From Helicostylum pulchrum (taxonomy: Eukaryota > Mucoromycota > Mucoromycetes > Mucorales > Mucoraceae): a DNA stretch of 64,000 nt. The number at the start of each line of letters is the position of its first letter. The first letter of the stretch is position 1. Made by a program: the position numbers and the translations under genes. The notes below the pieces were generated by a model that saw nothing but the letters and a program-made list of their open reading frames with translations, searched no databases and was not told the origin of the DNA. The stretch spans positions 103,862 to 167,861 of the forward strand of contig JAIXMO010000060.1 of NCBI GenBank assembly GCA_025677825.1, in the 5' to 3' direction. Of the stretch, positions 11,222-24,260 are shown piece after piece.

Positions 11222-14200
11222 TTACTGGGACATAGTAGTTTCTTTAATGTATCCAGCTCGAATAACCCAATCACCAAACGCTTCGTTTTCGTTCCTTTCT
11301 AATGCATATCTTTTAATCATGGGCTTGACTTCATTTAAAATACCTTCCTCTCGCAAATTTTCCAAGTAAAGCTTATTAAGGCGCTCACCTTTCTTGCTAC
11401 CACCTAAATACATATTATAAGTATCAGGAGCTTTCCCCACAAAGGCCATCTCAGCCAGATAAGGACGAGAGCACCCGTTAGGACATCCAGTCATACGAGT
11501 TACAATAGAATCCTCTCGGAGACCTGCTTCCTCCATAGTATCTTCTAATAAACTAATTAGCTGAGGTAAGTAACGTTCCGATTCAGCCATAGCCAAACCG
11601 CAAGTAGGAAGAGCGACACATGCCATTGACGTCTTTCTAATACCAGTAAAAGAAAGATTGTCAAGTTTAAACTTAGCCAAATGTGCCTTGGTTTTTTCCA
11701 AATCAGATTCAGGAATATTACAAATAATTAAATTCTGGTTAGGAGTTAATCGAAATTCGCCTTTATGAAATCTAGCTAGCTCACGAAGACCTGATTTGCA
11801 ACGGAATTCAGGAGAATCTTTTACACGGCCGTTTTCAATAAACATACAAAAATTCCAAGTCTCACATAAGCCTTTCGTCCAGCCATAACGGTCAATGTTA
11901 TCATCAAAAGAAAATGGTCTTGCCTTCTCAAATTTAACACCACTTTTTTCTTCAATTTCTTTTTTAATAAAAGCTACACCAAACTTATCGACAGTATACT
12001 TGAATCGAGCATTTTTTCGGTTTATACGATCACCACGGTCACGCTGTGTAAGAACAACAGCTTTAGTTATCTCCACAGCTGCATTAGCCGGGATATAACC
12101 AATTAATGTAGCCGTACGAGGGTACGTTTTCTTATTACCATGTGTCATACCCATCCCACCTCCAATTAATACGTTGTAGCCAGTTATCATTCTAGTGTTT
12201 GTATCTACAATAGCGATGTACCCAAGATCATGAGCATAAACATCGACATCATTGTTTGGAGGTACAGCTATGACAACCTTAAATTTCTGTGGCAGGTAAG
12301 TAGGACCATAAAGGGGCTCAAAGTCTTGAATCGCCTTACCAGCAACCATACTATTATTAAGCCAAATTTCATGATACGCGCTTGTCTTGGGGGATAATAT
12401 ATCAACTAATTCCTTAACGAGAGTTTGAACCTGTCCATGAATTTCAGGAATTTCCGTGATCGGAGTACTCATTATATTACGACAAACATCACCGCCAGTA
12501 CCAAGAGTAGAAAGCAAACTCTTGTTAATAGCACGTATAGAAGAACGTACATTTTTCTTGAGAACCCCATGAAGCTGGAATGATTGACGTGTAGTTAATT
12601 TTAATGTCTTATTACCAAACTTATTTGAAACATCGTCCATGGCAATCCATTGCTTTGAAGTAGCAACCCCTCCTGGGGTCCGAACGCGAATCATAAAACT
12701 ATAGGCTTTTTCGAGACCTTGTTTTTTACGTTCTTCTCGTAGGTCGCGATCGTCTTGAGCATAAGCACCATGGAATTTGATCAGCTTTTGTGTAATCTCA
12801 CTGATAGCACCAGTAGAATAACTGACTAATTCTTTAGCAATATCTCCGCGAAGATAGTTGGAATCAATTTTCATTTGATCATCAGTATAAATAGGTTCTT
12901 TTTCTTCTTCGGTACCTGTATCTTTGATATTAAGCGCTTTCCAAAGAGCTGGTAACCAGGTAGATAACCCCGTTTGAAATCCATCATCGTCTTGATCATC
13001 ACCTAAACCAAGGCTTACAAGTTTAGATGCTCCTAAAACCTCAAACTTGGCATCTAAAAGTTTGCCGGGACGGTTATAAAAAGCAACATCCTCCTTACGA
13101 GGCCAATAATGACTATCGCCTAAACCAAACACTGCAATATTTACTTCTAAGAGATTGATATCTCCAACAACTAAGTTATTCAGAGATTTCCAAAATTCTC
13201 GAGCATTAAATGGCATCTCTCCTTGGCCTGTTGTAGAACATATAATAACAAGATTAGATTCATTTGCTAGTTCGGTTATATCACCATAATCGTCCATGGC
13301 CATCATTTTTACTTGGGCTCCTTTCAATTTAGCACGTGCAGCTATTTTCCTAGCAACACTTTCGCCATTACCATTGTCTGATCCAAACAAGACAGTAAGT
13401 GGAGGCCCTTGACTAGAGCTCATACCAGATATTAATCGAGCGTAATCAGCACGAGCTTTACTTTTTAACTTATAATGTCTATTTTTAGTATCCTATTTAA
13501 CACGTAAGTAAAAATGAAAAAAAAAAAAAAGTATACCAGTTTATACCTACGTTTTCTAGAGAGCTAACAAGAGTATTTGAAATATCAGGGTGACTTGATA
13601 CTAATTGAGTTAAATAATTTTCGCGAGCTAAAAATGCTTCTAAATCTTTCTTGATGCGTTGCGAATACAAAGTAAACATCTCTTCACCTTTTGCTTCCAG
13701 AACTGGGTTCCAGCAATAAAGAGGCCATGCCCCATTGTCAACACTAATCTTTGTCTCCTTTAGTGTCGCTATAGGATCAGGTAAATCTGAAGTCTGAGGT
13801 AAGTACGCTAGTACAATGGATGTTCCTTTATAAGCATCGGCTTCTATTAATGCCTGAAGAACGCCTGTATACGAAGAATAAAGTGCGACCGATGCGACAT
13901 ATACAGAACCATAGTTCATAGCGTAAAGTCCAATATCTTTTTTTCTTTGTTCACGCTCCGTCTGACTAGAATAAGGTGTTGTATCTACGATCAATATATT
14001 GACATTTTCTCCAGATGTTATAATATGATGAAGTCCAGATAACCCCAGATCAAAACCCCAAGTGTCTGAGCCCACAAGCCAATTTGAAGTTTCATACAAC
14101 AATTCCTCCTTCGACAATAGCGATGGAAATGATGGCAATATGCACTTAACTAAATCGGCCGCTTCATTTATACTTTTGAAAGAACATGTAGTAGAGTTCA

Positions 14201-16163
14201 CCAAGAGAAGCCATTGAGAGAGAATACGAATTTCGTCACTAATACTAGAAGCATTTTGAATTATATCAATGACTGAATGGACAAATCGACTTCGTTCTTG
14301 GATACGGTTGATTAAACAACCATAGCCAAATTCAGGCGTGGCTGAATTATTATGTGACTTATTTGGAGACCATGCAGAGTCATAACAGTAGGCGTTGTAA
14401 ATATGTAGACGCGAGCCAAACACTTGGTTGAGTGCCTGGAGATACGGGGTTTCAATTGGTAAAAATGATTTGTTGGGTTTTTTAGGTAATGTAATGTTCT
14501 TGATAGTCACGGAAGAATCGTTGGTATCTCCCGTCCAATTACTTGGTATACTGATAACAGTTGATTCTTTGTTGTTTACTATATCGGATAAAGTCTTGCT
14601 TTGTTTAAAAATGATATCAATATTGTTAATAGCAACAATTTTAATTTGCTTTTTATAGATTGTATTTTTCATATTGACCGAAAGAGAAGATTCTAAATCA
14701 AAAGGGGTTCCAATAATGAGATAACCACCAGAAGATAAAATTTCGATGGCTTTTATAATGGCTTGATTTTCTTCACCAGATAAAGGAAGATGGTGAATAA
14801 TCAGAGCATCAGCAGACTGAATTAAAGAAGGCAAAAAAGTGCCTTCAGATTCTGTAAGACGAACATGCGTTTCACATTTTTCATGTTTGGTATATAATTG
14901 AACATTCATCCCCGGAGATTGAGCAAACGACATAGCAAGGGAAGAGCATTCAATGAAAACTAGCTGATCAGTATAAGGTGGCATCGCAACTTCAATATGA
15001 GAATTACTCCAATCTAAATATGCTACTTCAAAACGCTGATTTAAACTACCAGCGACTAAGCCCTGAAAAACTGCAAGAACCATATCAGGAGAGAGATCAG
15101 AATCTTTTTTTACACCATATTGACCACTTATAATTTCAACATCGTCGTTACCAATAACCTGATAGGCAGCAGCTACATCTAAAAAAAGAGGGTTCCAGCA
15201 AGAATTGCTATCATCTATTGGCTCCAAAACTGCAATATTTTGAACAGTAGACGGTAAAGCATCCAGCAAATCTTTTTCAGATAAAGGTCGATAGAGACGA
15301 ATTCTAAGGGCCCCAAATTTATTCTCGGTATGTGCTTTTTGTATTGAGTTTAATGTTTTCTCTACTACTGTAGCACCGGCGCCCATAGACACAATAACAC
15401 ATTCGGCTTCAGGGTGACCAGTATATTCCAGCGGGTGATACAATCTGCCAGTCGCATTAGAAAATTTATGCATAATATCTTTGGTTGTGTTGTATACACT
15501 TGGCTCAATAACTTTTTCTTCATTTTCTTCCATCGATCGTTTTTCAGCACCTTTGTACTTCAGGTAAGCGGACTGTTTACACGTTTCAGGAACGCTACTT
15601 CTACTTTTGAATTTCTCAACAAGACTTTGAGGAAAGAACTCGAGCAAATGTTCTGTTTCCAGAAGCTGAATAGAACTAAACTCATCTGAAATCCTAGTAC
15701 TATCAAAAAAGTTTAAGAACGGGGTCGAAGTCAACAGAGAAACTACATGAGCTATTAGCGATAAGTCGTATACCTCCTGCACGCTTGACGCACTCATAAA
15801 CGCTACACCACTTTCTCTCACAGACATAACTTGTGTAAAATCAGCGAACGATGTACAGCTCCCTGCAGAGACGTGTATAACGACACTTGACCTATCTGAG
15901 GCTAACTTGTAAAGGTAAGGAATAGAAGACAATAAAGAGGAAGAGGGCATAGTTACAGTTGTGACATGACCTTCTGCAATGGCATGGACGGCATGAGACA
16001 GCGGATCTTGTAAAGGTCCAAGATGAATAATTTTGACAGGTCTATTCCATATATTACTCTGAGTTGAATATGAAGTTGAGGTGGACGAATATGCATAAAC
16101 ACGTTCACTTGTCGATTGTGCAAGAATCGAAGAAGCATCTCTTCCATTCAATAATGTTAGCAT
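11222..16163 (-). CDS. MET5: sulfite reductase (NADPH) hemoprotein beta subunit, Met5-type
   Basis: Exon 1 is 16163-13551 and exon 2 is 13492-11222, with a 58 nt intron (AAC|GTAGGT...AAATAG|GAT), phase 0; about 1627 aa. Fungal beta subunits are long (about 1440-1500 aa) because pyruvate-ferredoxin-oxidoreductase-like and flavodoxin-like regions precede the sulfite reductase core, and that order is visible here. A POR-like half occupies exon 1 (GWDLG-type loop SDTWGFDLGLSGLHH). The flavodoxin begins LTVLFGSDNGNGESVA. The hemoprotein carries TRQSFQLHGVLK, GGDVCRN, and the 4Fe4S-siroheme ligands C-x5-C (ACVALPTC, about residue 1496) and C-x3-C (GCPNGC, about 1542). It reduces sulfite to sulfide in sulfate assimilation with a flavoprotein alpha subunit not present here. 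Confidence 0.93.
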
Positions 16164-16853
16164 TTCACACTACTGTCGGAGATCAGCTATAAGTTATTAT
16201 GAGTTAGGACGGTAATAAGTATCAAGTTTACTGAGCAAAGTCGAAACTACTATTTCAGCGTAAAGTGCCAGAAAAAAAAGTACCGCTCCAAAAAAAAAAA
16301 AAAAAGGTTCACGTTATGGGTGTGTCAATTGTGACAGCGCCAGGTCAAAACGAATAGTCAATTGCGAACCCTATTGGCCATGTCTGCGAAAGAGAATAAT
16401 GTTTTATACAAAAAAAATAGCATGTACTTTGCAATGTACAGTTAAATTTATTAAGAATTGTGAGCACCAGACTATTTAGTAGTCAACTGGATTAAGACTT
16501 TGGTTATTTATTTATTTGTGAAAAGTGATATTCAACGACTGGTCTTTAGTAAAGTACGAGTTAAAGCGATGTATAATTACAAAGGGACTTATATCAGTTA
16601 AAAGAGAGTGGAGAATAAGAAATATATTCACAAAGAGTAAAATAAAATAGAGTTTATACGCTAAAGGTAATGAAATTTTTGCAGTTAATCGTAGGCCTGT
16701 TGTTCTCCAAAAGATGTTATAAAACAAATGGGAGTTGATCAGAGAGAAAAATCAAGTAGGATATTTAGTAAACTTATTTATTACCAAGAACTTTCGTTCC
16801 TGTTTTGAATTAAAAAGAAAGGGGGGTATTCATAGGAAAATTCGAGGTTTGCG
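16164..16853. other. spacer upstream of the sulfite reductase gene
   Basis: Holds the 5' flank of the minus-strand MET5-like gene and otherwise AT-rich sequence with no supportable gene. Bases 16460-16476 (GTGAGCACCAGACTATT) recur with one change at 23233-23249 beside a perfect-looking palindrome, and exactly in the inverted copy at 41754-41770. Confidence 0.5.
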
Positions 16854-18030
16854 TTATCTTGAATTTAACCTTTTCATATTATCCACTTTTTGTAAAAGGG
16901 TTCCAATCTCAGAAGTTTCTTTAGAGACATTGATAGTCAAAATTTCGGCCATTTGGGTAATTCCAGTAGAATACTCGGATACAATCATTATGTAACAAAT
17001 GCATTGGATCACAATAACTTTTCCATTAGGCTTTTCGTAGCGTAAGAGTACGAACAAACGCACCCAAACGAACTAAAAGTCCATAAACGACGATTCAGGA
17101 TCGGCTTGATCAGCAGATGGTTTAATTTCTACGTTATAGACTCTGCTTTCAGGGGTGATGCCATCATGACAGCTTCCGGCCTGCATGCTTCTGTATTGTT
17201 GTCTGTACGATTTAATCATATGAGATGATTATTGAGTTCAGGGAGATGGAATACATGAGAAATAGTAGGGTCTAAAAATCTTACAGTCAATTCCATTTCT
17301 CACCGTTGGAGAAAGTTGCAAAGATTTCGACAATCAATCCATCTTCTTTGCTGGATTCTTCATAAAGTCTGTCCATCATCAGCTTGATTTTAAAGGCCGT
17401 CTGTCAGTCAGGTCGTTCACGCCACTAAGCAAAGTAGTATCAACTTTAATATATTCAAGCATGGCGTTTGATCGCGCTATATTTAAGAGGAATTTTGCGT
17501 CTACTACAAGTTTTGCTAATTCCGAGTAGTATTGCCCTTTCTTCATTAAGCTAATACTTGTTGGACATCGGATTGTAAATTGAAACCATATATTTTTTTC
17601 GATTTCTCTTTACATCTGCTGATGTATGCGTTCAGCTTTGTTTTAATTGAAACAGTAATAGACAAAGATGGCAAGGATTGGGGACGAGAATGAGACACCA
17701 CATTCAGTGTTAGCAGCAGGTAAAGGATAAAGACAAGGCGTCACATTCATTATTAGTCGTAGGTAAGGATGAGGACAAAGGGCAAAGTTATCTACAATAG
17801 GAGTGATTTTTAATCAGTACGTCTTTCAAATAAAATATTTTGTTAATACTATACCTTTGGTCATCATTTTCAGTCTTAAAGTTGTTTTGTCTGCTATGGT
17901 GTTGGCCGTCGCTTCATCCAAGACTCTTGCTCCGTAGCTGTCGATTGCGCAAACAAGAGACTCTAGTCTGCGATTGTTGTGGATTTGTATGAATTCTTGG
18001 GAGGAAATTCTTGATGCATGGGTCAATTCA
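16854..18030 (-). pseudogene. degenerate coding remnants, unknown family
   Basis: Three minus-strand fragments in order: 18026-17826 (opens MTHASRISSQEFIQIHNNRR and ends LRLKMMTKGI), about 17220-17075 (RVYNVEIKPSADQADPESS) and 17063-16854 (EKPNGKVIVIQCICY). They are separated by stops and frame changes. The VEIKP strand followed by Asp/Ser resembles the nuclease-like mucoralean family suggested for 2684-3944, so this may be another dead copy in the opposite orientation. That link is weak and rests on pattern only. Confidence 0.3.
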
Positions 18031-20340
18031 CACGGTCAATTAAAAAAAAAAGTCTGACGAATTACTTACTTTTATAGATAACCGTTACTCTAAGAAGAGC
18101 CATATAGGTTTGTACGAACATAAAAAACCGAAAACCGAAAAACAAAACATGAAAGCGAAAAGACAAAACAAAAGGTAAAAAGGACTTGATAAAAAAAAAA
18201 GATGGGGTGATAAAAAAAAATGATAAAATAGGTCTATTTACTCATCATGATGTAAATACTATTTGTTTCATGAATACTATACACTTGTGATTCCTATTGT
18301 TCCAGCCAGATTCACGTATAAGAAGCCATCACCGACAAGAGAGACTACATCCGAAAAATGTAAATGTAGTCAACAAGGAGACACTAACAATAAGTCTTCA
18401 AAAATAAGTCAACACCGAAAGAAGGCCACAAAATTTTGTCATGATTAAATAGTAGAGAGTATTTGCAAAGGAAAGATAAAAAAATTCACCGTGTTATGTT
18501 GCCGATTTATCTATTTACACGTTTATACCACAGTTGTTTAATAATTGGCTAACACAATAAATAAAAACCGACTAATACAATGAATACTAACAAAGAGTCC
18601 TACATCCTCGACATACACTCCTTTTACATATTAATAGTACAAGTTTGCTCAGGCAGTCATAAACTTCTTTTTTTTTAAACACGTTTGATATTTACTGGTT
18701 ATACTTTAGGCATAAAAACAGAACTCGATACCTTTTTTTTTTGTAGGGGGGGGGGGGGACTTCAATTAAATACGGCATTTCTGTCAGAACATCAAAAACA
18801 TATATGCATATTTTCGAATACTATATTAAGGATTTCTAAGGGGAATCTAAATCGTGATAGAACAAATCTCCTTACTTTCTTTCTTTGTTTTGTATAGAAC
18901 ATTTTTTTAACAGCAAGAAAATAGTTTACTTTTTAAAAAAGGTTTTAAAACTATTAAAAAGAAAACAGCCTAAAAAAAGGGTATTTTAGTGATCACTGCT
19001 GTCCAGTTATAAAATCGATGGCGCAAAGTACGTGTAAAGCGTCCTGAGCCAGTTTAAAACATAAAAAAAAAAAAGTGTTTTTAAAAGAATAAAAATGACT
19101 GTACGTGAAAGCAAAGTTTGTATACTTGTTTTTTTTAAAAAAAAGTCTTTTTCTTTAAAATTATTATTGAAACAACAAAATAATTGACGGTAGTTTATCG
19201 CAAAAAAAAAAAATAAGGTAGAAAAAAAAATAGTTTAATTTATAGAACAAAGGGACAAATTAAAGTTACTAGCGAGTCCAGCGCATTACAAATATACGCC
19301 TTTCCCCCCAAAATGTATAATCAAACTATCTGTAGTAAATCCCTTCCCCTTTATAATGCAATACGTTTTAGTATCGGTCGACAGTAACAGTTTTAGATGA
19401 TCCGACCGAGTTATTTTAATACTGGCGCCACAAATAGCAATACATGTATTTTTTTTGTTTTTGTGTGTATCTTTTATATTTTAAAATATGGTAATATAGT
19501 ATACCTAAAATTATATGACTGTAGTATACTTTAAGATTGAGCTCATATAACGTTTTCTCTTTTTTCGAAACCATATGGAAAAAGAAACCGGGACTTGTAC
19601 ACGGAATCAGCCTTTACAGGTATTAGCCGGACAAACAAAACAAAAAGAATCACATGTAATATTTATATGTGCTTCGCTGTCAAAATAAAATGAATTGTTT
19701 ATTGAACGAATTATATTAATTGTACTACCAGAAAATAATAATATCGTTGTATACGGGTTTTATTTTTAATGCCACTTTTTTTTAAAAAAAATACGTTCGA
19801 TCGCATTAAGGAGGCTATACATTATATTAAGGAGCTAAAAACAGTTTTAAATCTATATTTAAAGCCTGGTTTATTGATCTAGATATAATACAATAAGGTT
19901 TATATGTAGATAAACAGAACAAAAAACAAAAAAAAGTTAATTGAAGTTTCTGTTTTACTCTTTTTTTGATGTTTTCATATACAAAAATGCAACCGCTCTT
20001 TCGTTTTTTTTTTTGGTAATAATAAAAGTGATAAGGCGGATTTTATAATCTTAAATCAAGTTTTTTTTATTGGACTATCGTATATATTTAAAAGGGAGTG
20101 TAGACATCTTTCTCCCTCTTTCGATCATAGACTATAATAGGAGAACTTACCTAGTCATACTAACAGACAAACAATATAACGCTAAATACCACGCTATGCA
20201 GGTATACTCGATTTTTAAAAAAAAATTCTTATTTATATACAAATATATATATATTATATATATAAAAAGATTCGGGTTATATTATCAAGATACTTTTTTT
20301 TTATATAAGAAAAAAAGGATGCGGTAAATTAGACAACTAA
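18031..20340. other. intergenic region with second copy of dispersed repeat
   Basis: No gene supportable. Contains the repeat copy at 18635-19205, an 11-12 base G run near 18748, several A/T runs, and a Lys/Tyr-rich frame at 20070-20327 that looks like AT-rich noise. The region ends at the damaged 5' part of the Sec7 gene. Confidence 0.5.
18635..19205 (+). repeat. dispersed non-coding repeat, copy 2
   Basis: Collinear with 10345-10920. This copy has an expanded G run where copy 1 reads GCGGGGGAACTTTCAATTA, and loses about 15 bases around 18925. Both copies sit in gene-poor spacers flanking the sulfite reductase gene on either side, in the same orientation. Confidence 0.7.
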
Positions 20341-20533
20341 AACGATTGTTACACTGACATTAATATAAATAATGGTACGACAATTGGTAAAGCGCTCTCA
20401 CAATAAAACTCCCCCCTGAGTTGGGGCCTTCACAACTCCTTCAAAAACCCCAATGGAAACGGTCACATCGCTGCCATTGAAAGTGTGTAAATGATTTCTC
20501 AAAGAGTTTTTAAAAGGTGACTTTTTTCTTTCC

Positions 20534-22391
20534 ATGTCTTCCATTATTGATAACAGCGCTTTTGAATACGCACAACGTATTTGGGATCAAGACAACACGG
20601 TTTATAATGATTTGGACCATATAGTAGAATGGATAGGAAACGGCAAACCGTCTAGCCACTCGATACTTGAATGTTATATGACCTTTTTTGATTTTACAGA
20701 TTTGGTTTTGGAACAAGCCTTTCGTAATTTGTGTTCAAGACTTCATTTAAAAGGCGAAACGCAACAAATTGACCGTGTATTATTTCAATTCGCCGTGCGT
20801 TATTTTGACTGTAATCCTAAATGTATTTTTGGTTCTACTGGTAAAGAGTTACATTTCGCTTTTTTTTCTATTATATACAAATATAATATTTTAAATAACC
20901 GCATTTACTAAAACAATCTAAAAAAAAAATATTATTTTAGACGTCGTTCATTCCATTGTTTATTCATTGTTACTTTTAAATACAGACCTTCATGTAGCGC
21001 AGGGTGACTACAAAAAAATGTCTCGTACAGCCTTTGTTAAGAATACTATGAACGCTATTCATGCCCAATTGGAAACTCCTGCATCAGAGGATGATCATCG
21101 GACGAATAACGGAGTTTCATTTCAAACAGTTGATTGGATCCCCCTTCAACGTACGTCTAGTAATCAAAGTACATTTTCTACACGTTCCTCTACGTATGCA
21201 GCGTCTATCGACTCCAAACTCTCTCGTCAGTCTAGTTTTAATTTAGGTTCCAAATCTTGGCAACTAGAGTTAAAAAGTCTATTGAAACAAATGTATACTA
21301 GTGTTCGTCAGAGTCAAATCACAAACCCTTCTTCTCCTCCTTCTTCTACCCACAACAGAGTTAGTACTGCTTTTAAACGTAGCGTCGGTACCATCATTTG
21401 GAAAGGTGCACGTGATTCCATCTTGGGCGTAGAAGAAAATTCAATCTCTTCTATTCCTTCAACCAACTCATCTGTAATGCAATATCAATCAATCGCATCT
21501 TACCTTCAAAATACTGATATCCCTATATGTTACATCAGTAATGCACCTTTTTATAAAGAAGGTATGGTGGTCCGTAAGCATCTATTAGAACGCACAGGTC
21601 AAAAGGCTAAACATAGAGACTGGAGAGATTGCTTTATGGTCATTGAACGTAGTCAACTTCGAATGTATAAATTAGATACAACAACAAGTAGTCGTCATAA
21701 ACGCCATACTATTCGTAGTACCATTATGTCCAGATCCAATTCAACTTTTTCTGATAGTGCTTCACAAATGTCATCCACCAGTGACACAGCAGTAGTGGGA
21801 GGAGGTGATTGGATGTCCAGTTCTCAACTGATGGGATCTGTTGACCTAAAGCATACATTAGCCAACGCATTACCTTCAGGCTATAGTCGACAACGTCAAC
21901 ATGCATTTGCATTACAACAGTCCAATGGATCTGTATTTTTGTTTCAAGTAGGTTCATCAGAACAAGTATTAGAGTGGGTATCAACATGTAACTATTGGGC
22001 TGCTAGAGAAAGTAAAGAACCTTTAGCTGGTGGCGTAAGTTCAATGGAATACGGCTGGGGTGAGTGTTTGCTGGTACCTGGTAGTACACCTATTATCAAT
22101 GATTGGCAGGCACCAACTCCAATGATGAGCAGTAGTATTCTAGATGAAGCAACTCAATTACAAGCGTTAATTCGATACGTGCAAGACTTGTCGACTGAAC
22201 TGGATCAGCATCGTGATATTAAACCAAGAGTAGAACAAAAGTTTGCTTCTTGCGCAAAATTAAGCATAAAGGTTTTATCCAACTGGGAAGCAAAATCACA
22301 CTATCTTTTACACGAAATCATAAAGTTTCAAAATTATTGTGATTCTATAGAAAAATCACTTGCTTTGCAGCAAGAAATTATGTCGTCTTGA
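20534..22391 (+). CDS. Sec7-PH domain Arf guanine-nucleotide exchange factor, 5' end damaged
   Basis: Exons 20534-20840 and 20941-22391 join in phase (ACT G|GTAAAG ... TTTTAG|AC). The Sec7 domain runs from FEYAQRIWDQD through LKGETQQIDRVL, whose Glu is the conserved catalytic finger, to RYFDCNP and LLLLNTDLHVAQ. A Ser/Thr-rich linker leads to a PH domain (GMVVRKHLLERTG; DWRDCFMVIERSQLRMYKL; WVSTCNYWAARES) and a helical tail. Family: Syt1/Sec73-type ArfGEFs acting in Golgi-endosome or polarity traffic. Upstream of 20534 the same frame continues (VKRSHNKTPP, AFTTPSKTP, KGDFFLSMSS) but is cut by TGA at about 20418 and TGA at about 20493. Related proteins begin well before the Sec7 domain, so the locus is either a pseudogene or has an unseen 5' exon. 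Confidence 0.7.
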
Positions 22392-22395
22392 CATG

Positions 22396-22432
<37 letters not shown>

Positions 22433-23542
22433 TTTTTTTTTTATATAACTTGATGTTATACATATTATTTATTCTTCCTTTACCTATTTTCATCACTATA
22501 GAGTGTATTAATCTTAACAAACCTTTTATTTTTCTAATAAAAGACAGGTTTTTTCCTTTCCAAAATCAAAGCAGCTATGCCCTTTTGGTTTTGATGACGT
22601 TCTTTATTTATATGCTGCGGTAATCGTATTTAAAATACGAGGATGCGCCAAAGCAGATATTGTTTCTTCTTTAACAATAATTACACTTTTGAATAGGCAT
22701 TTACTTTTTTTCACAGCTTCTAGGAAAAAGATGGAACTTGATCGATAAAAAAGATGACAAAAGGTTTGTTGTTTTGAGGGAGGGACAGTCTTCAAACAAT
22801 TTTATCTGTTCCCACTCAGCTTGCGAGACTCAATGCCTGTCCTTGGCAATGGACGTCTCAAAAAACTGATATTGCTTTTCCAAGATGTTGTGATTAGAAG
22901 TTGATGCACAGTTCGTAGCTAACTATTGGAAGATGTAACTTAATCGGACCATACAACTTATTAATGGGAAGATGTTGTTGTTTGATGAAGGAGTCAAAAA
23001 CGTCAAGCAATTTCAATGCAGCTCTGTATTAGGCTCGACGTCCTGATGTCCTACGACGTGACACACTCCGATCCCTGCACACATGTATTTTGTTGTTGCT
23101 TTGCTGGAAGTCACTGGCTGATATTGTTATCCCTCGTTTTCTTGCAATGTTTAAAGGTAAACTTTTTGAAAGTAAATAAGGGCGTAATTATATACTAAAT
23201 TTATTATAAAATACGGAACACATTTACGGCGTGTGAGTACCAGACTATTACTTTTCAACTTGAAGTTGAGAAGTAATAGTTAAAGCGAATCTCAAGCGTT
23301 ATGGAATGATGACAGAAGAAAGCTTATCAAATACCTAGAACTGCTTATGCTTGTAATCAAGATCTTATTGGCAACTTTTGTGACTTGTCTAGCCATTCTA
23401 AACTTTAAACCATCAACTGTTACAATAAAACGTCCATGTAAACATGCTTTTTAAATCATATTATGGTCTTTTTTTTTTTACAAACGTATTTTGTTTTTAT
23501 GCGCATCTTTTAAAGGAGCTTATTCTTTTTTATATAAATATA
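21848..23542 (+). repeat. parental copy of a recent inverted duplication (3' half of Sec7-PH gene plus flank)
   Basis: Near-identical, reverse-complemented, to 41449-43160. The copy includes the last 180 codons, a long A-run, and about 1.15 kb of non-coding flank including the palindrome at 23245-23279. Only scattered single-base differences were seen (for example near 22818 and 23238), so the event is recent. The upstream edge is CC|TAAAGCATAC at about 21853. Confidence 0.85.
23245..23279. repeat. 35-base near-perfect palindrome
   Basis: Two 17-base arms around one central base; the arms differ at one position (CTATTACTT[T/C]TCAACTT). The palindrome directly follows GTGAGTACCAGACTATT and is retained in the inverted copy (about 41724-41758). 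It could be a hairpin, a transcription-factor site, or fused terminal repeats of a small DNA element. Confidence 0.75.
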
Positions 23543-24049
23543 TATATATTAGAGGCAAGACAGAGAGCTTCTTACTTAGCAAGCGTAATAATAAGGAAAA
23601 ATGTGTTGAAGCTACTGATTCTCTTGCACCAAAGAAAGCTGACTATAGTTGTGATATGATATTTCGCAAGATGACTGACATTACTGCACTGAATGCAAAT
23701 AAAACCAGCTCTTGTGTCTGAGACCAGCACTTTGGATAAAACAAGTAAAATGAATACTTAAATTATGCCTATTTATAAGATCCTTTATTAAAATATAAAC
23801 AGCTGTCAGATGTACGATTACCTCATTTTTACTGTTCCAAGTAGACTTTTACCACATAAAAAGACTACCACAATAAGCTAATAAAAAGTGCGTGGTTCTT
23901 GTAAAGGCGCTAATCGAATTTTATAAACGCCGTAACCTCACTGTATTTATATTAAAATATATACTACTTGTCGTTCCAACTTGATTAATTCATGCAATAA
24001 GTTTCTTTTTGTAAAGTGAATAATACGTCACGAGGGGTTAACCAACCGT

Positions 24050-24260
24050 GCAAATAGAGCCGTGTAGCATTGATTGGCAGGCACTAACAACATTTGTGAT
24101 GCGGGTAGTAGTATTTTAGATGTAACAGCTCAATCACGCGTATGAATTGGATACGTACGAGACTAACGGATAGAATTGGCTTAAAAATGAAGTAGATCAC
24201 AATTGATAAGTAAGGTTTCAGAATTGTTGTGACTCGATCATTTGCAGGCAAAAAGTGTTA
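24050..24260 (+). pseudogene. strongly decayed third copy of the Sec7-PH gene 3' end
   Basis: Aligns with about 22085-22370 of the Sec7-PH gene: TGATTGGCAGGCAC, AGTAGTATT-TAGATG, ACTCAAT, GGATACGT-CAAGAC and AGAATTGTTGTGA landmarks occur in order with many substitutions, small deletions and stops. It lies in tandem orientation 2 kb downstream of the parent, and its decay shows an older duplication than the inverted copy. Confidence 0.55.

Noticed and set aside
13497..16163. Treating the two sulfite-reductase frames as separate genes
   Set aside because: A 58 nt intron with consensus sites joins them in phase, and fungal beta subunits have exactly this combined architecture.
22604..22795. Minus-strand frame ending ITAAYK, preserved in the inverted copy
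   Set aside because: Protein-like but short and without identifiable family; preservation is due to the recent duplication.
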